NCBI GenBank assembly: GCA_034770075.1 | Contig: JAVJAP010000139.1 | Coordinates: 186,001-250,000, forward strand | Length of the DNA: 64,000 bases | From: Aralia elata | Lineage: Eukaryota; Streptophyta; Magnoliopsida; Apiales; Araliaceae | Direction: 5' to 3' | Shown: positions 24,801-33,021 of the stretch, piece by piece | Position numbering within the stretch: position 1 is the first letter of the stretch | Layout of the letters: each line of letters opens with the position of its first letter | The notes under the pieces: model-generated | Database searches by the model: none | What the model was told of the DNA's origin: nothing | The model's input: the letters and a program-made list of their open reading frames with translations, nothing else | Translations under genes and position numbers: made by a program

Positions 24801-25559
24801 GTGCTATATGAACTAGATATTGATTGATTATAATTTGTACTGAAATGAGTATGTTGAATTACCTATGATGCACTATAAATTGTGAAAGTCAATTTATGAC
24901 TAAGTTGATTGAGTTACGGAACTCAATCTTTATATGATATGTGAAAAGCAACATGTATGATAAGCATAATAGAATGTTTATGATGTATGAACTGAGCATG
25001 AAATTTTATGCTACGTGAAGCATGAAAACTGTTAGATTTGCTGAGCTGTCGAGCTCAATCTTGCAAAAATAAACTTTTTGCAGGTCAATGTTACAATGCG
25101 ATATTATTCGCCATCTAATGATATGGATTAGAAGACGTGCAAAGGAATACCTTTTATTTATTATTTTAAAAAAAAAAAAATTGTATTGAATCATGATGAT
25201 GGTTCTTGACATGTGTATTGATAGGTAAGTAAACCTTGAGATATTCAATAAATAAAGAATATTTGTTTTGAATGCATGAAAATGAGCAAATCAATATAGT
25301 GATAATACTATATAATAAAGAATCCAAATGTAGAATTGAGTTGTATATACTCATATCTACTTTGATATATAATCGTAAAGGTTGCGATTCAGGGAATAGA
25401 AAGAAAGATATAGAAAAATTTTAATTATCCGCATTTTCAATTATTATTTCATCTTAGTATGATGTAAGACTGAATTAAGATAGTAATTAATGCACAAGGT
25501 CGGGATTAAGATTAGTCCTAATTTTGGATAAAGTTGGTCTCGATTATGGGGGCGTTACA
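21891..25559 (+). repeat. Solo LTR, probably Ty3/gypsy (3,669 bp)
   Basis: Begins TGTAATGGCACGG and ends GGGGGCGTTACA, with a perfect 5 bp target duplication GTTCT on both sides (21886-21890 and 25560-25564). No gag or pol is present, so this is a single LTR left by LTR-LTR recombination. The length and TGTAA...TTACA ends suit a Tekay/Del-type gypsy element. A GCAAGGCAAGT block (~24776) recurs in the LTR at 60062-61335. Strand is assigned from that similarity. Internally there are repeated blocks near 24060-24370 (GAAATTCATAGAAAATTCTA) and Cys-free, GC-rich CGCCGG repeats near 23790-23870. Confidence 0.85.
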
Positions 25560-25655
25560 GTTCTTGATAGATCAAAATCAGTGAGACCCAGATGCAAAAA
25601 TGGAACCTTAAAATAGTATATACTGCTGCTTAATCTTCTTGTTGTTACAAGATGA

Positions 25656-25760
25656 CTATGTTCCTCCTAAAGCGTTCGATTCGATGATTGCTTCCACAGA
25701 AACTTTGGTTTCTTCGAGATTGGGGGCTAGGGTTTCTGATTTCGCTACTTCGTCGGCCAT
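25656..25760 (-). pseudogene. Captured 5' end of a NASP-like gene (start codon and N-terminus)
   Basis: A 34-codon minus-strand reading frame begins at the ATG at 25760 (MADEVAKSETLAPNLEETKV and 14 more residues), preceded upstream by a GA/CT-rich leader (25761-25920), then stops at 25656. The codon use and leader look like a true plant gene start. Just past the stop, the minus strand reads GTCATCTTGTAACAACAA. This is almost identical to the plus strand just before the NASP-like TPR fragment at 27628, where it reads GTCATCTTGCAACAACAA. I infer both came from one NASP (histone chaperone) gene, captured or rearranged in opposite orientations. Confidence 0.5.
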
Positions 25761-25920
25761 CGGTATAGCCTCAAGCTTTCAAAATTAGGTATAGAGTGAA
25801 AGAATAGGGAGGAGAGGGCTGAGGAAGAAGAGGGCTAAGAGTGAGTGAGTGAGTGAGAGGAGAGGAGAGGGTTGTGAGAGAATGGTGAGCTGTCGAAGGT
25901 TTCTCTCTCTCTCTTTAGCG

Positions 25921-26168
25921 GGTGTTAGGCAAAACCAACTTATAAGTTTGATAATGACTTATAAATCTAAGACAAAATAAATAATCATTAATTTGGTACT
26001 TATTTCAAAATAACTTATAAATTATTTTTAATAAATTAGTTTGATTAAATATAATGTTTATTTTGTCTTTCTTCTATTTTGTTAAATTATATCTATCCTT
26101 CCAACCCTTTTAAATATATATATATATATAATTAATACAATAATATAAAATAAATATAATACCTAATA

Positions 26169-26199
<31 letters not shown>

Positions 26200-26391
26200 C
26201 ATTAAATATATAGTATTATAACATATAATATGTATTATATTTATTATATTAAAATAAATATGGTGCCGAATACTTTTACTTATAAGTCACAACTTAAAAT
26301 GACTTGTAACTTTAAGTCATTTTAAAATAAATTTAAGTCATTTTAATCCATTCTGCTGCTTATCTCTCTTAAGTAATTGAAATTGCGCTTT
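25921..26391. repeat. MITE-like AT-rich repeat
   Basis: Contains repeated ACTTATAAGT and GACTTATAA blocks, GGTGTTAGGCAAAACC near the left and a related GGTGCCGAATACTTTTAC near the right. These resemble small hAT-type MITEs of plants. TA microsatellites at ~26117-26130 and ~26170-26193. Ends and target duplication not resolved. Confidence 0.4.
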
Positions 26392-26489
26392 TAATTCCGA
26401 CGAAATAATTTTTGACGAAATTTTCCGTCGGAATTAACTTATTTTCAATCGAATAAATTCCGTCGAAAATAACCGATTTCCTCGTAGTG
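26392..26489. mobile_element. Orphan terminus of a CACTA element of the CACTA-2 family
   Basis: About 100 bp ending CCTCGTAGTG, the complement of CACTACGAGG, preceded by several TTCCGTCGGAA / TTCCGTCGAAA motifs. The same subterminal motif marks both ends of CACTA-2 (43300-60058), not CACTA-1. No matching left end is visible nearby, so this is a truncated relic nested in CACTA-1. Confidence 0.7.
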
Positions 26490-27627
26490 TGCTCACCCCT
26501 ATAACAAGTGCATTCCTCTTGGTCAACTATAATTATTAATTTTTTGAATATTGGGAACTTTCATTATTACTAATGAGTAATTTGATTATTACTAGCTAGT
26601 ACTAAATAATATATTGGTTGTCTAACTTGGTAACAGCGACATGATAATCGAATTGTGATGAAAAATTAATTTAAGCACATTATGTCATTATATACTAACA
26701 TAAAAAGAAATGAAAACAAACTCTTTAGGTGTGAAACGATGAGAGTGATAGTCATCATTATGCTCAAGCCCCAAAGTCGCATTCATGAGAGCATTTAACA
26801 GACAACTAAGCACATTATGTCGTTTTATACTAACATAAAAAGAAATGGAAACAAACTCTTTAGGTGTGAAACAATGAGCTTACAAATTGTTACATAAAGT
26901 ACTAAATTGCTTAAAATTTTCACCTCAAAATCAATCTCAGGTAGAAATTGTCCGAAATTCCTGATTTGGCCACAATTGGGTTTATATAGGTTTATCGTAC
27001 TTTAACTTGGTTGGCACATGATGACTTTATAAGTGTAAATATATGAATGCTTGGTAGATGATGATTTTATAAGTGTAAATATGTAATTAATATGGGATAC
27101 TTAAGTATCTTATAAAAAGGGTATTAATTAATTTTTTTAATGAAGTCAAACCGTATACAAATACAGTCAAATCGCATAAAATATACCTAGTGACAGTTTA
27201 TAGTTCGCCATTAAATTCTAAATAAAATGTTCATGTAATGGCAAAAGATTGAATTTTACAATAAATTTGTTACCAATTATGTGACACCAATTTATTAATT
27301 ATTTATTCAACCAAATGTTTTTAACAATAAAAGTATACTTAGGTTAAGAGCTCAAGCCTTGATAGTAGCCAAAGAAGAGTGTTTGTTTAAACTAGCAAAA
27401 AAAAAATACTTCCAAATACTTAATAATGTACTTCTGAATACTTAAAACAATTTTTTGGTGAATTGTCTCCCACAATTTCATTCCCGCTCTGGTTCCGCCC
27501 AATTTTTATGTTAGAGCGGTAGCCTAATTATGCACCCCAAATTTCACTCAAGCCGCCTTACTCGTGGTTTCTTCCTCTTCTATAATCACGGTCATCTTGC
27601 AACAACAACAACAACAACAACAAAGAA
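26490..27627. other. CACTA-1 interior, non-coding
   Basis: No gene recognised. A ~133 bp local duplication (copies starting near 26674 and 26807) shares AAGCACATTATGTC and AACTCTTTAGGTGTGAAAC. 27480-27625 is less AT-rich, runs into an (AAC)n tract at 27600-27622, and is probably the captured 5' part of the NASP-like fragment that follows. Confidence 0.45.
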
Positions 27628-27738
27628 CGTGAGAAATCGCTGGAGTACGCAGAAGAGTTGATGGCGAGAGGATCCAAAGCCGACAAAAGAACGCGATTAT
27701 GCTGAAGGCACCGGCTGCTACAGTCGTGCCCTAGAAAT
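27628..27738 (+). pseudogene. Captured NASP-like TPR gene fragment
   Basis: Reads REKSLEYAEELMARGSKAD, then after a one-base frameshift ERDYAEGTGCYSRALEI. This matches the first tetratricopeptide repeat of plant NASP / SIM3-type histone chaperones (pattern: SLE-A-EL...G...K..D-x-AEA...-CYSRALEIR), which bind histone H3-H4. The frameshift at an AAAAG run (about 27685) and the abrupt end make it non-functional. It is the first of a run of plus-strand host gene fragments in CACTA-1. Confidence 0.65.
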
Positions 27739-28059
27739 CATGTTTATTAGCAGGGTTTCTCGTGAAGCTTCACAAGCTAAGAAATTCTCTTCCACTCTTT
27801 ACGCATTCTCTATTTGGATCTTGCCCTTTTCAAAACAACTTTCTTTTACTGCTTAGTTTCCCATTTTTATTGGTTTCGATCTTCAATGCAGATTTTAATT
27901 GTTTGAGTGTGTGTGTATATATATATATACACACACACCCCCACCCCCACACATTTCCCTCTTTCAACTTCATTGGCTTTGGTTGGCTCAATCTATGTTA
28001 TTCATTCAATTTCAGTTGACCGATGATTCTTTGCCTGACATGCTATTTGTGAACTCCAG

Positions 28060-28256
28060 GAGTCGTTATGTTTTTGTTTGAAGGCAATTTTGGTAGCATA
28101 TTGCACACAGGAGATTGCAGACTTTATCAAGAGTGTTTCCAAAGCTTACTTGAGAAGTATTTAGGCAAGAGAACTAGAGAACCTAGATGTCAAATTGATT
28201 ACACATTTGGGAGATTTCCTTTAAAGATGCCAAGTAAACACTCTACAATTAGGCAG
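28060..28256 (+). pseudogene. Captured exon of a SNM1/Apollo-like DNA repair metallo-beta-lactamase gene
   Basis: One exon, bounded by an AG acceptor (28058-28059) and a GT donor (28257). It encodes VMFLFEGNFGSILHTGDCRL and continues with a DYTFGRFP block and a KHSTIRQ end. This is the beta-CASP/metallo-beta-lactamase region around HTGDCRL of plant Apollo/DCLRE1B-type 5' exonucleases (Arabidopsis At1g27410 type, from memory), which process DNA ends and interstrand crosslinks. The reading frame is open over 65 codons and the splice sites are intact. Preceding and following exons are absent, and unrelated gene pieces follow. Confidence 0.8.
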
Positions 28257-28404
28257 GTACTTCTACTCAGGCTCATCTAGCTTATGTTCTTTCTAGTCTC
28301 TACTCTGGTATAACGTGTTGCAGTATTCATATGTTTGAACTCCACCTACTCATGCCTTGTCCTGTTTACATGTTATAATAGAGTGTTTGATTATTTGGGT
28401 ATTT

Positions 28405-28602
28405 ATTGGTTCCAAGACCTTATCACTTGCTTGCTCAGCATTCGCGATGATGAAAACAACAAACAAGTCATATCTGAAAATGAGATTGTCCACAGTGTCA
28501 TGCTTACCATGGTCGCAGGACACAACACTTCCTCTGCTTTAGTTACTTTCACTTTGCAATTTCTGGCTAATAATACTACTGTATATCAAGCAGTTCTTCA
28601 AG
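28405..28602 (+). pseudogene. Captured exon of a CYP716-like cytochrome P450 gene
   Basis: Open exon encoding LLSIRDDENNKQVISENEIV, then MVAGHNTSS and FLANNTTVYQAVLQ, ending at a canonical donor (28603). The AGHNTSS block is the P450 I-helix oxygen-binding motif (A/G-G-x-D/E-T-T/S), here with Asn in place of the acidic residue. The RDDENNK and VYQAVLQ blocks match the CYP716/CYP90 clan that oxidises triterpenes and steroids. The haem-binding exon is missing, so no enzyme can be made. Confidence 0.8.
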
Positions 28603-28966
28603 GTACACATGTACGTAAAACAAACACACACACACACACACACTCATGTAGTCCTTGTATAGAAATTGTAATATTCACAAAAAAGAATTAAGAAGGGAAT
28701 TATTCTTTTCACAAGCTATAATATTTTCCATCACATGAAGGTGAGACATACACCACTTTCAGCTCCATCATGTAAAAGTAGCCCATTGAAAATATTATAT
28801 TGTTCATCTCAATACTTTCCCCCCTTTTTTTGCAATAATATGTGACACTACTCATATGCTTACAATTTTCTTGTATGGGTTTAAATACACATTGAAACTG
28901 ATGTTGTAGTGTTTTGTTGGGTCTTTTCTCGTTGTCTTGAATATGGAGTTTTGGTTTCTGGCATTT

Positions 28967-29086
28967 GATGTTGCGCCTGTATTTGAGCATCCAGAGGTAG
29001 ACCCAAAAACAGTAGCGTCAATCATTCTGCGTGGAGGTGCTGGGACTCATTTCTTTCCTCTCACTAACAGAAGAGCTAAACCTGTT
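28967..29086 (+). pseudogene. Captured exon of ADP-glucose pyrophosphorylase large subunit
   Basis: Open segment DVAPVFEHPEVDPKTVASII then LRGGAGTHFFPLTNRRAKPV, ending at a GTAAGT donor (29087). It matches the first part of the plastidial AGPase large subunit, which makes ADP-glucose for starch. The usual nucleotide-binding signature GGGAGTRLFPLT here reads RGGAGTHFFPLT: the first Gly and the Arg are both changed, so this copy has drifted from a functional sequence. Downstream exons are absent. Confidence 0.85.
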
Positions 29087-31039
29087 GTAAGTGATACCCA
29101 TATATTTTCCCTACAATACTGATAATTGTAAATTGTGTTGTTTGACTTAGGATGAATGTGTTTTTAATTGATAATTGTATTTGAGTTGTTTGACTTAGGA
29201 TGAATGTGCTTTTAATTGATAATTGTATTTTTTTCTCTCACTACTGTTTGATGAAAGAGAGGGAGATGGGTTTTTTTATTTACTATCTCTAATCCCTCTG
29301 CTCTACTTTTGTTCAGAGTTGAGGTTGCTTTTCTCAATTTCTCTATCCTTGTGACATTGTGGTGGATTTTATGCTCTACCATGTTAATGGCAGTGGTGCT
29401 ACAACAATATTAATGGAGACGCGTTGTGCTCTGCATTAATATTTAGCGTTATACATGATGACCTAGAATTTTTTAATATACATATATTTAGCGTTTGTAC
29501 ATTAGAGGTCTGCAGAATTACATATTAGTTGAGTCTTGTTTATCATATTGTGTTTAGATTTTGATTTTGCAGCATGTGATTGTGCTACTCATGGAAATGA
29601 AGAAAGAGTCTCAACTTTGATTAAAAATGCCTTCAGATTGAAATATATATGCTCTACCATTAATATTGTAAATGTTTAATATTACAATATTATGCTCTGC
29701 TTTACTAATTATAAATGTTTAAATTTTGATTTTATGCTCTACCAATTATAAATGTTTAGTTTTTTTTTTGTAAATAATTTGAATATTTTGGCTAGTATTA
29801 TTAATGAGGTGCAAACCATCTAATCTTATTAACAAGAAGAAAAAAAATTAAATATTCAACCTTTTATTAACAAAAAGATTCATTCCTAAAATGAAATAAA
29901 AAAGGTCTTCAATTAAACTAACTTATAATAATGGGACAATGACTATGAGTCTATGACTATGAGTATGACTTTGAGTAGCTAAGTAGATAGCCTATGGAGT
30001 GGCCCAAACATATGAGTTTCAATCCCAATTAAATTAAATTTCTTCTCAGAACTGTCACTACTACAGTACAGAGTAGTACTACTGCCATTTTATGATGCGT
30101 ATCAATTTATTAATTCATAAAGTAAGTAGGCCCCAATCGTAGAAGCCTGCCGTTTTTTGGGCCACCATTACTGACAGAAGGTACCTAGAGGGAGGGAGGG
30201 AGAGAGAGCAGTTGAATCTTAAAGAGATCAGCTAGATTTTTTTTTTATTCTGAGGATAATTGTAATTAAGATAGTCTCCATGTCATTAGCGGGTTTATAC
30301 ATCAATGTTGCTTTATGTAGAAACCATTCCGCGTCACTAAAAAACTACATATGTGATATGGACTACGTCGTCTTGGTCTCCATGGTTTGAAGGAAATTGA
30401 CTTGGCTAGACAATGGAATGAATGTGAACCATATCCTGTAAGTTTATCCTAAACTTTTAATCTATTTTACAGTCTGTATATGTAATTATTTAACATGATT
30501 TATTAATTAGAAATGTTTGTCATCATCAATGTTAAATCTACATGATGTCATTGACTTCTTACACAATCGTTTTTCTTACGTCTTGATATCTGCAGTGGTG
30601 GTTCTTTATTTTTATTTTGTTCAAATTTTGGGAAGGTAAATTCACCATTTCAACAGATGTATTATCCAGTTATAGCAAACATATGCATATCCGTTGATAT
30701 AATCTATATCATACCTGAATGGATCTTATCGCGAAACAAAAATGCGTATGGATTTCTCCTTAATACTTTACTAGATTATTTGATTTAACTTGCGACAGGA
30801 GGAGTTATGTTAATACTGATTATGTGCTTATACTTGGTTGCTGGCTATCAGACACAAAGATCTGGCCCCACTTTATAACCACAAATTTCTACTATGTGTT
30901 TGGCACTCACTCAACATGCAAAATCCAAGAGACAGTTGATAAAATAGGAAATGAAATAAAGAAAAAAATAAATTGCAGAGTTATTGTTTTTGTTGAAGCT
31001 GCTGATTTTTGTTTGTTTCAATCTTCCATATTGGTGCAG
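29087..31039. other. CACTA-1 interior, mostly unrecognised
   Basis: Repetitive AT-rich DNA with short duplicated blocks (GTTTGACTTAGGATGAATGT twice in 29140-29210; ATAAATGTTTA near 29700-29760). One exon-like piece at about 30369-30440 reads RRLGLHGLKEIDLARQWNEC and ends at a GTAAGT donor. I cannot assign it, but it may be another captured exon. Confidence 0.35.
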
Positions 31040-31230
31040 AGATATTTCTTACAACAGTTTCACTTGGGAAAGCTCAACTCCATTGGAATGTCCAAGTGGG
31101 AGTGTGTAAGTATCATGTTGTTTGTACTTTTATTCTTTTACTGTACAACTTTATATAGTTGTAATACCAAACCTTTCATCTATTGCTCCAGAAACTTAGT
31201 GGAAAGCTACTCTTCATCAACACATAAAGT
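31040..31230 (+). pseudogene. Captured two-exon fragment of a malectin/LRR receptor-like kinase gene
   Basis: Exon 31040-31105 encodes DISYNSFTWESSTPLECPSG; an 86 bp GT-AG intron follows (31106-31191); exon 31192-31230 continues NLVESYSSSTHK and ends at a GTAAG donor. Splicing joins the two in frame (GS-V-NLVES). This matches the juncture between the last leucine-rich repeats and the malectin domain of plant LRR-VIII-type receptor kinases. Retention of the intron shows a genomic DNA capture, not a cDNA copy. Confidence 0.75.
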
Positions 31231-32220
31231 GTAAGATTCTTGTTCTCTGTTTTAAACACAAGCAGTTTTTTCATTGATTTTTGCTAACTGTTCTCTGTTA
31301 AGATTCTTGCAAGGAGTATTTTTTTCCTAGCGGTTGTTGGTTGGTGTTCAAATAAAAGTCTAGACCTTTGACTAGCGTATTCAGCGGCCATAGCTTATAT
31401 GCAGCCTACTAATAGTGCTTATTTTTCTTTTGTCCTGTAGAGTTAAAGTTAAAACATATGCACATTGACTAATAGCTTCAACTTTTCCATAATTGTTGTC
31501 CTTTCTATATAGAAATCTAAACATTGTTATTTAAGATTGTGTGATGGTATTTAAGATTGTGTGATGCTTGTGGTTGTTGAATGTGACTGAATTCTGATTT
31601 GAGGTCAACATATAATAATAATCTACAAGTCTTGTAACAGAAAATATGTTTACCACTATGCTTACTGAAATTAATTCATGAAATGGCCGATTAAGATTCC
31701 AATTTTTTCTTGTAACGGAGCAATCATATAGTTGCACTGAAGGTTCTTTTTCTATTTGGATTTGTAGCAAAAGATATTGTGATTGCCTATTTATCTTTTT
31801 CTGCTTATGAGCAATACGGTGCACATTAGTACCACATAACAACTCTATTGTCTTTGATTTTGGCATTAAGTGCCTCTGGTGACCTATTTGCTTCACTTTT
31901 CTGACTTGCTATTATTTTTAAATATGTGCAGGAAGACTGCTTCTACGACATGCCTTACAATACTGGGTATCAAATTTTCGTGCAAGGTTAACATAAGACA
32001 AGGGAAGAAATTATGAAGTGTACTCTCTTTATATATGTAGATATATACTTTGATTGAAGAACTGTCGTAGCTTTAGATGGCTAATTATAAAGATAATGAA
32101 TGATTATGTAGTGGATGATTTTATTAAGTTAATAATATTTTAGTTTTTTGTATTTTTGCCATTATTTGCAATGGGGACATTGAGCCAGCCAGGTACACAA
32201 AAAGAATGTCAAATTTTGAT
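31231..32220. other. CACTA-1 interior, non-coding
   Basis: AT-rich, no recognised gene. A stretch after CAG at 31932 reads EDCFYDMPYNTGYQIFVQG before a stop; it may be an exon remnant but was not identified. Confidence 0.4.
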
Positions 32221-33018
32221 TTGGCAACAATATAATTCGTTACGAAAGCATTGAACAAGTTTTAATATAGCAACAATTTTTTATACATTTAGCAACAAAT
32301 TTTCGTTGCTAATGGCATTAAAAATATAATATTTGGCAACGAAAAATTAACCTAATAACAACGGAGAAGATATTGTTGCTAATACAAAAATAAAAGGTAA
32401 TATTTTTTATCGTTGCAAATCATATCAACTTTCGTTGCACATATAAAGAAAAGACAACATATAATGTCGTTGCTAATCGACGACTGTCGTTGCTATTGAA
32501 AAATAACCAGTAACAAACATTTTCGTTGCTGATTCAGCATAATGTCGTCAAATAATATAATCAGCAACGAAAATCGTTGGTAAAAAGTTTACATTCCGCA
32601 ACGAAAGCAAGCTTAGGCAACAATTTTCATAATTTACTGCAACGAAAAATGTCGTTGCAAAATGGTGTCAATTGCAACGAAAAATGCATGGCGTTGCAAA
32701 AAAAAGAGTTCATTTCGTTGCCAATTAGCAGGCTTTTGCAACGAAATGGGGTTTTTAGCAACGACATGTTAATTATTTTGCAACAATACATTTTGTTGCT
32801 AAAGGATCGATGTCTCTGTACGAAAGCCAAATTTCGTTGCAAAATGTATTACTTTTCGCAACGAAAAAAATACGTTCGTTGCGGAACAATTAGCAACGCT
32901 CATTGAGCAACGAAAGACGCAACGACAGTAAAGTCGTTGCCAAAACCCTTTTGCAACGAAATTTGACACATTTAGCAACGAAAATCGGTTGTTGCTGAAG
33001 CCCCATTTTTTTGTAGTG
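32221..33018. repeat. CACTA-1 right terminus and subterminal repeats
   Basis: Roughly 30 copies of GCAACGAAA / TTTCGTTGC in both orientations over 800 bp, ending in the inverted TIR (CCATTTTTTTGTAGTG, ending 33018). The zone is about twice as long as the left one. It explains several spurious ORFs in 32577-33029. Confidence 0.92.
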
Positions 33019-33021
33019 ACA

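Larger units (their letters stand above)
17375..33018. mobile_element. CACTA-1: non-autonomous CACTA (En/Spm) element carrying host gene fragments
   Basis: A 15,644 bp element. Perfect 16 bp terminal inverted repeats CACTACAAAAAAATGG lie at 17375 and, inverted, ending at 33018, and a 3 bp target duplication ACA is at 17372-17374 and 33019-33021. Both ends carry dense subterminal GCAACG/CGTTGC repeats, the usual CACTA transposase-binding zones. I find no TNP2 or Transposase_24 coding sequence inside, so it would depend on a helper. Its cargo includes fragments of NASP-like, Apollo/SNM1-like, P450, AGPase large subunit and malectin-LRR kinase genes, with introns kept, so capture was at the DNA level. 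It also hosts a 3.67 kb solo LTR, MITE-like sequence and an orphan CACTA end. Confidence 0.93.

Noticed and set aside
25006..25354. Minus-strand ORFs inside the solo LTR
   Set aside because: No domain, overlapping frames, AT-rich composition; inside a non-coding LTR.
28060..29086. A single intact host gene
   Set aside because: Adjacent exons belong to unrelated families (DNA repair nuclease, P450, AGPase), so they are captured fragments.
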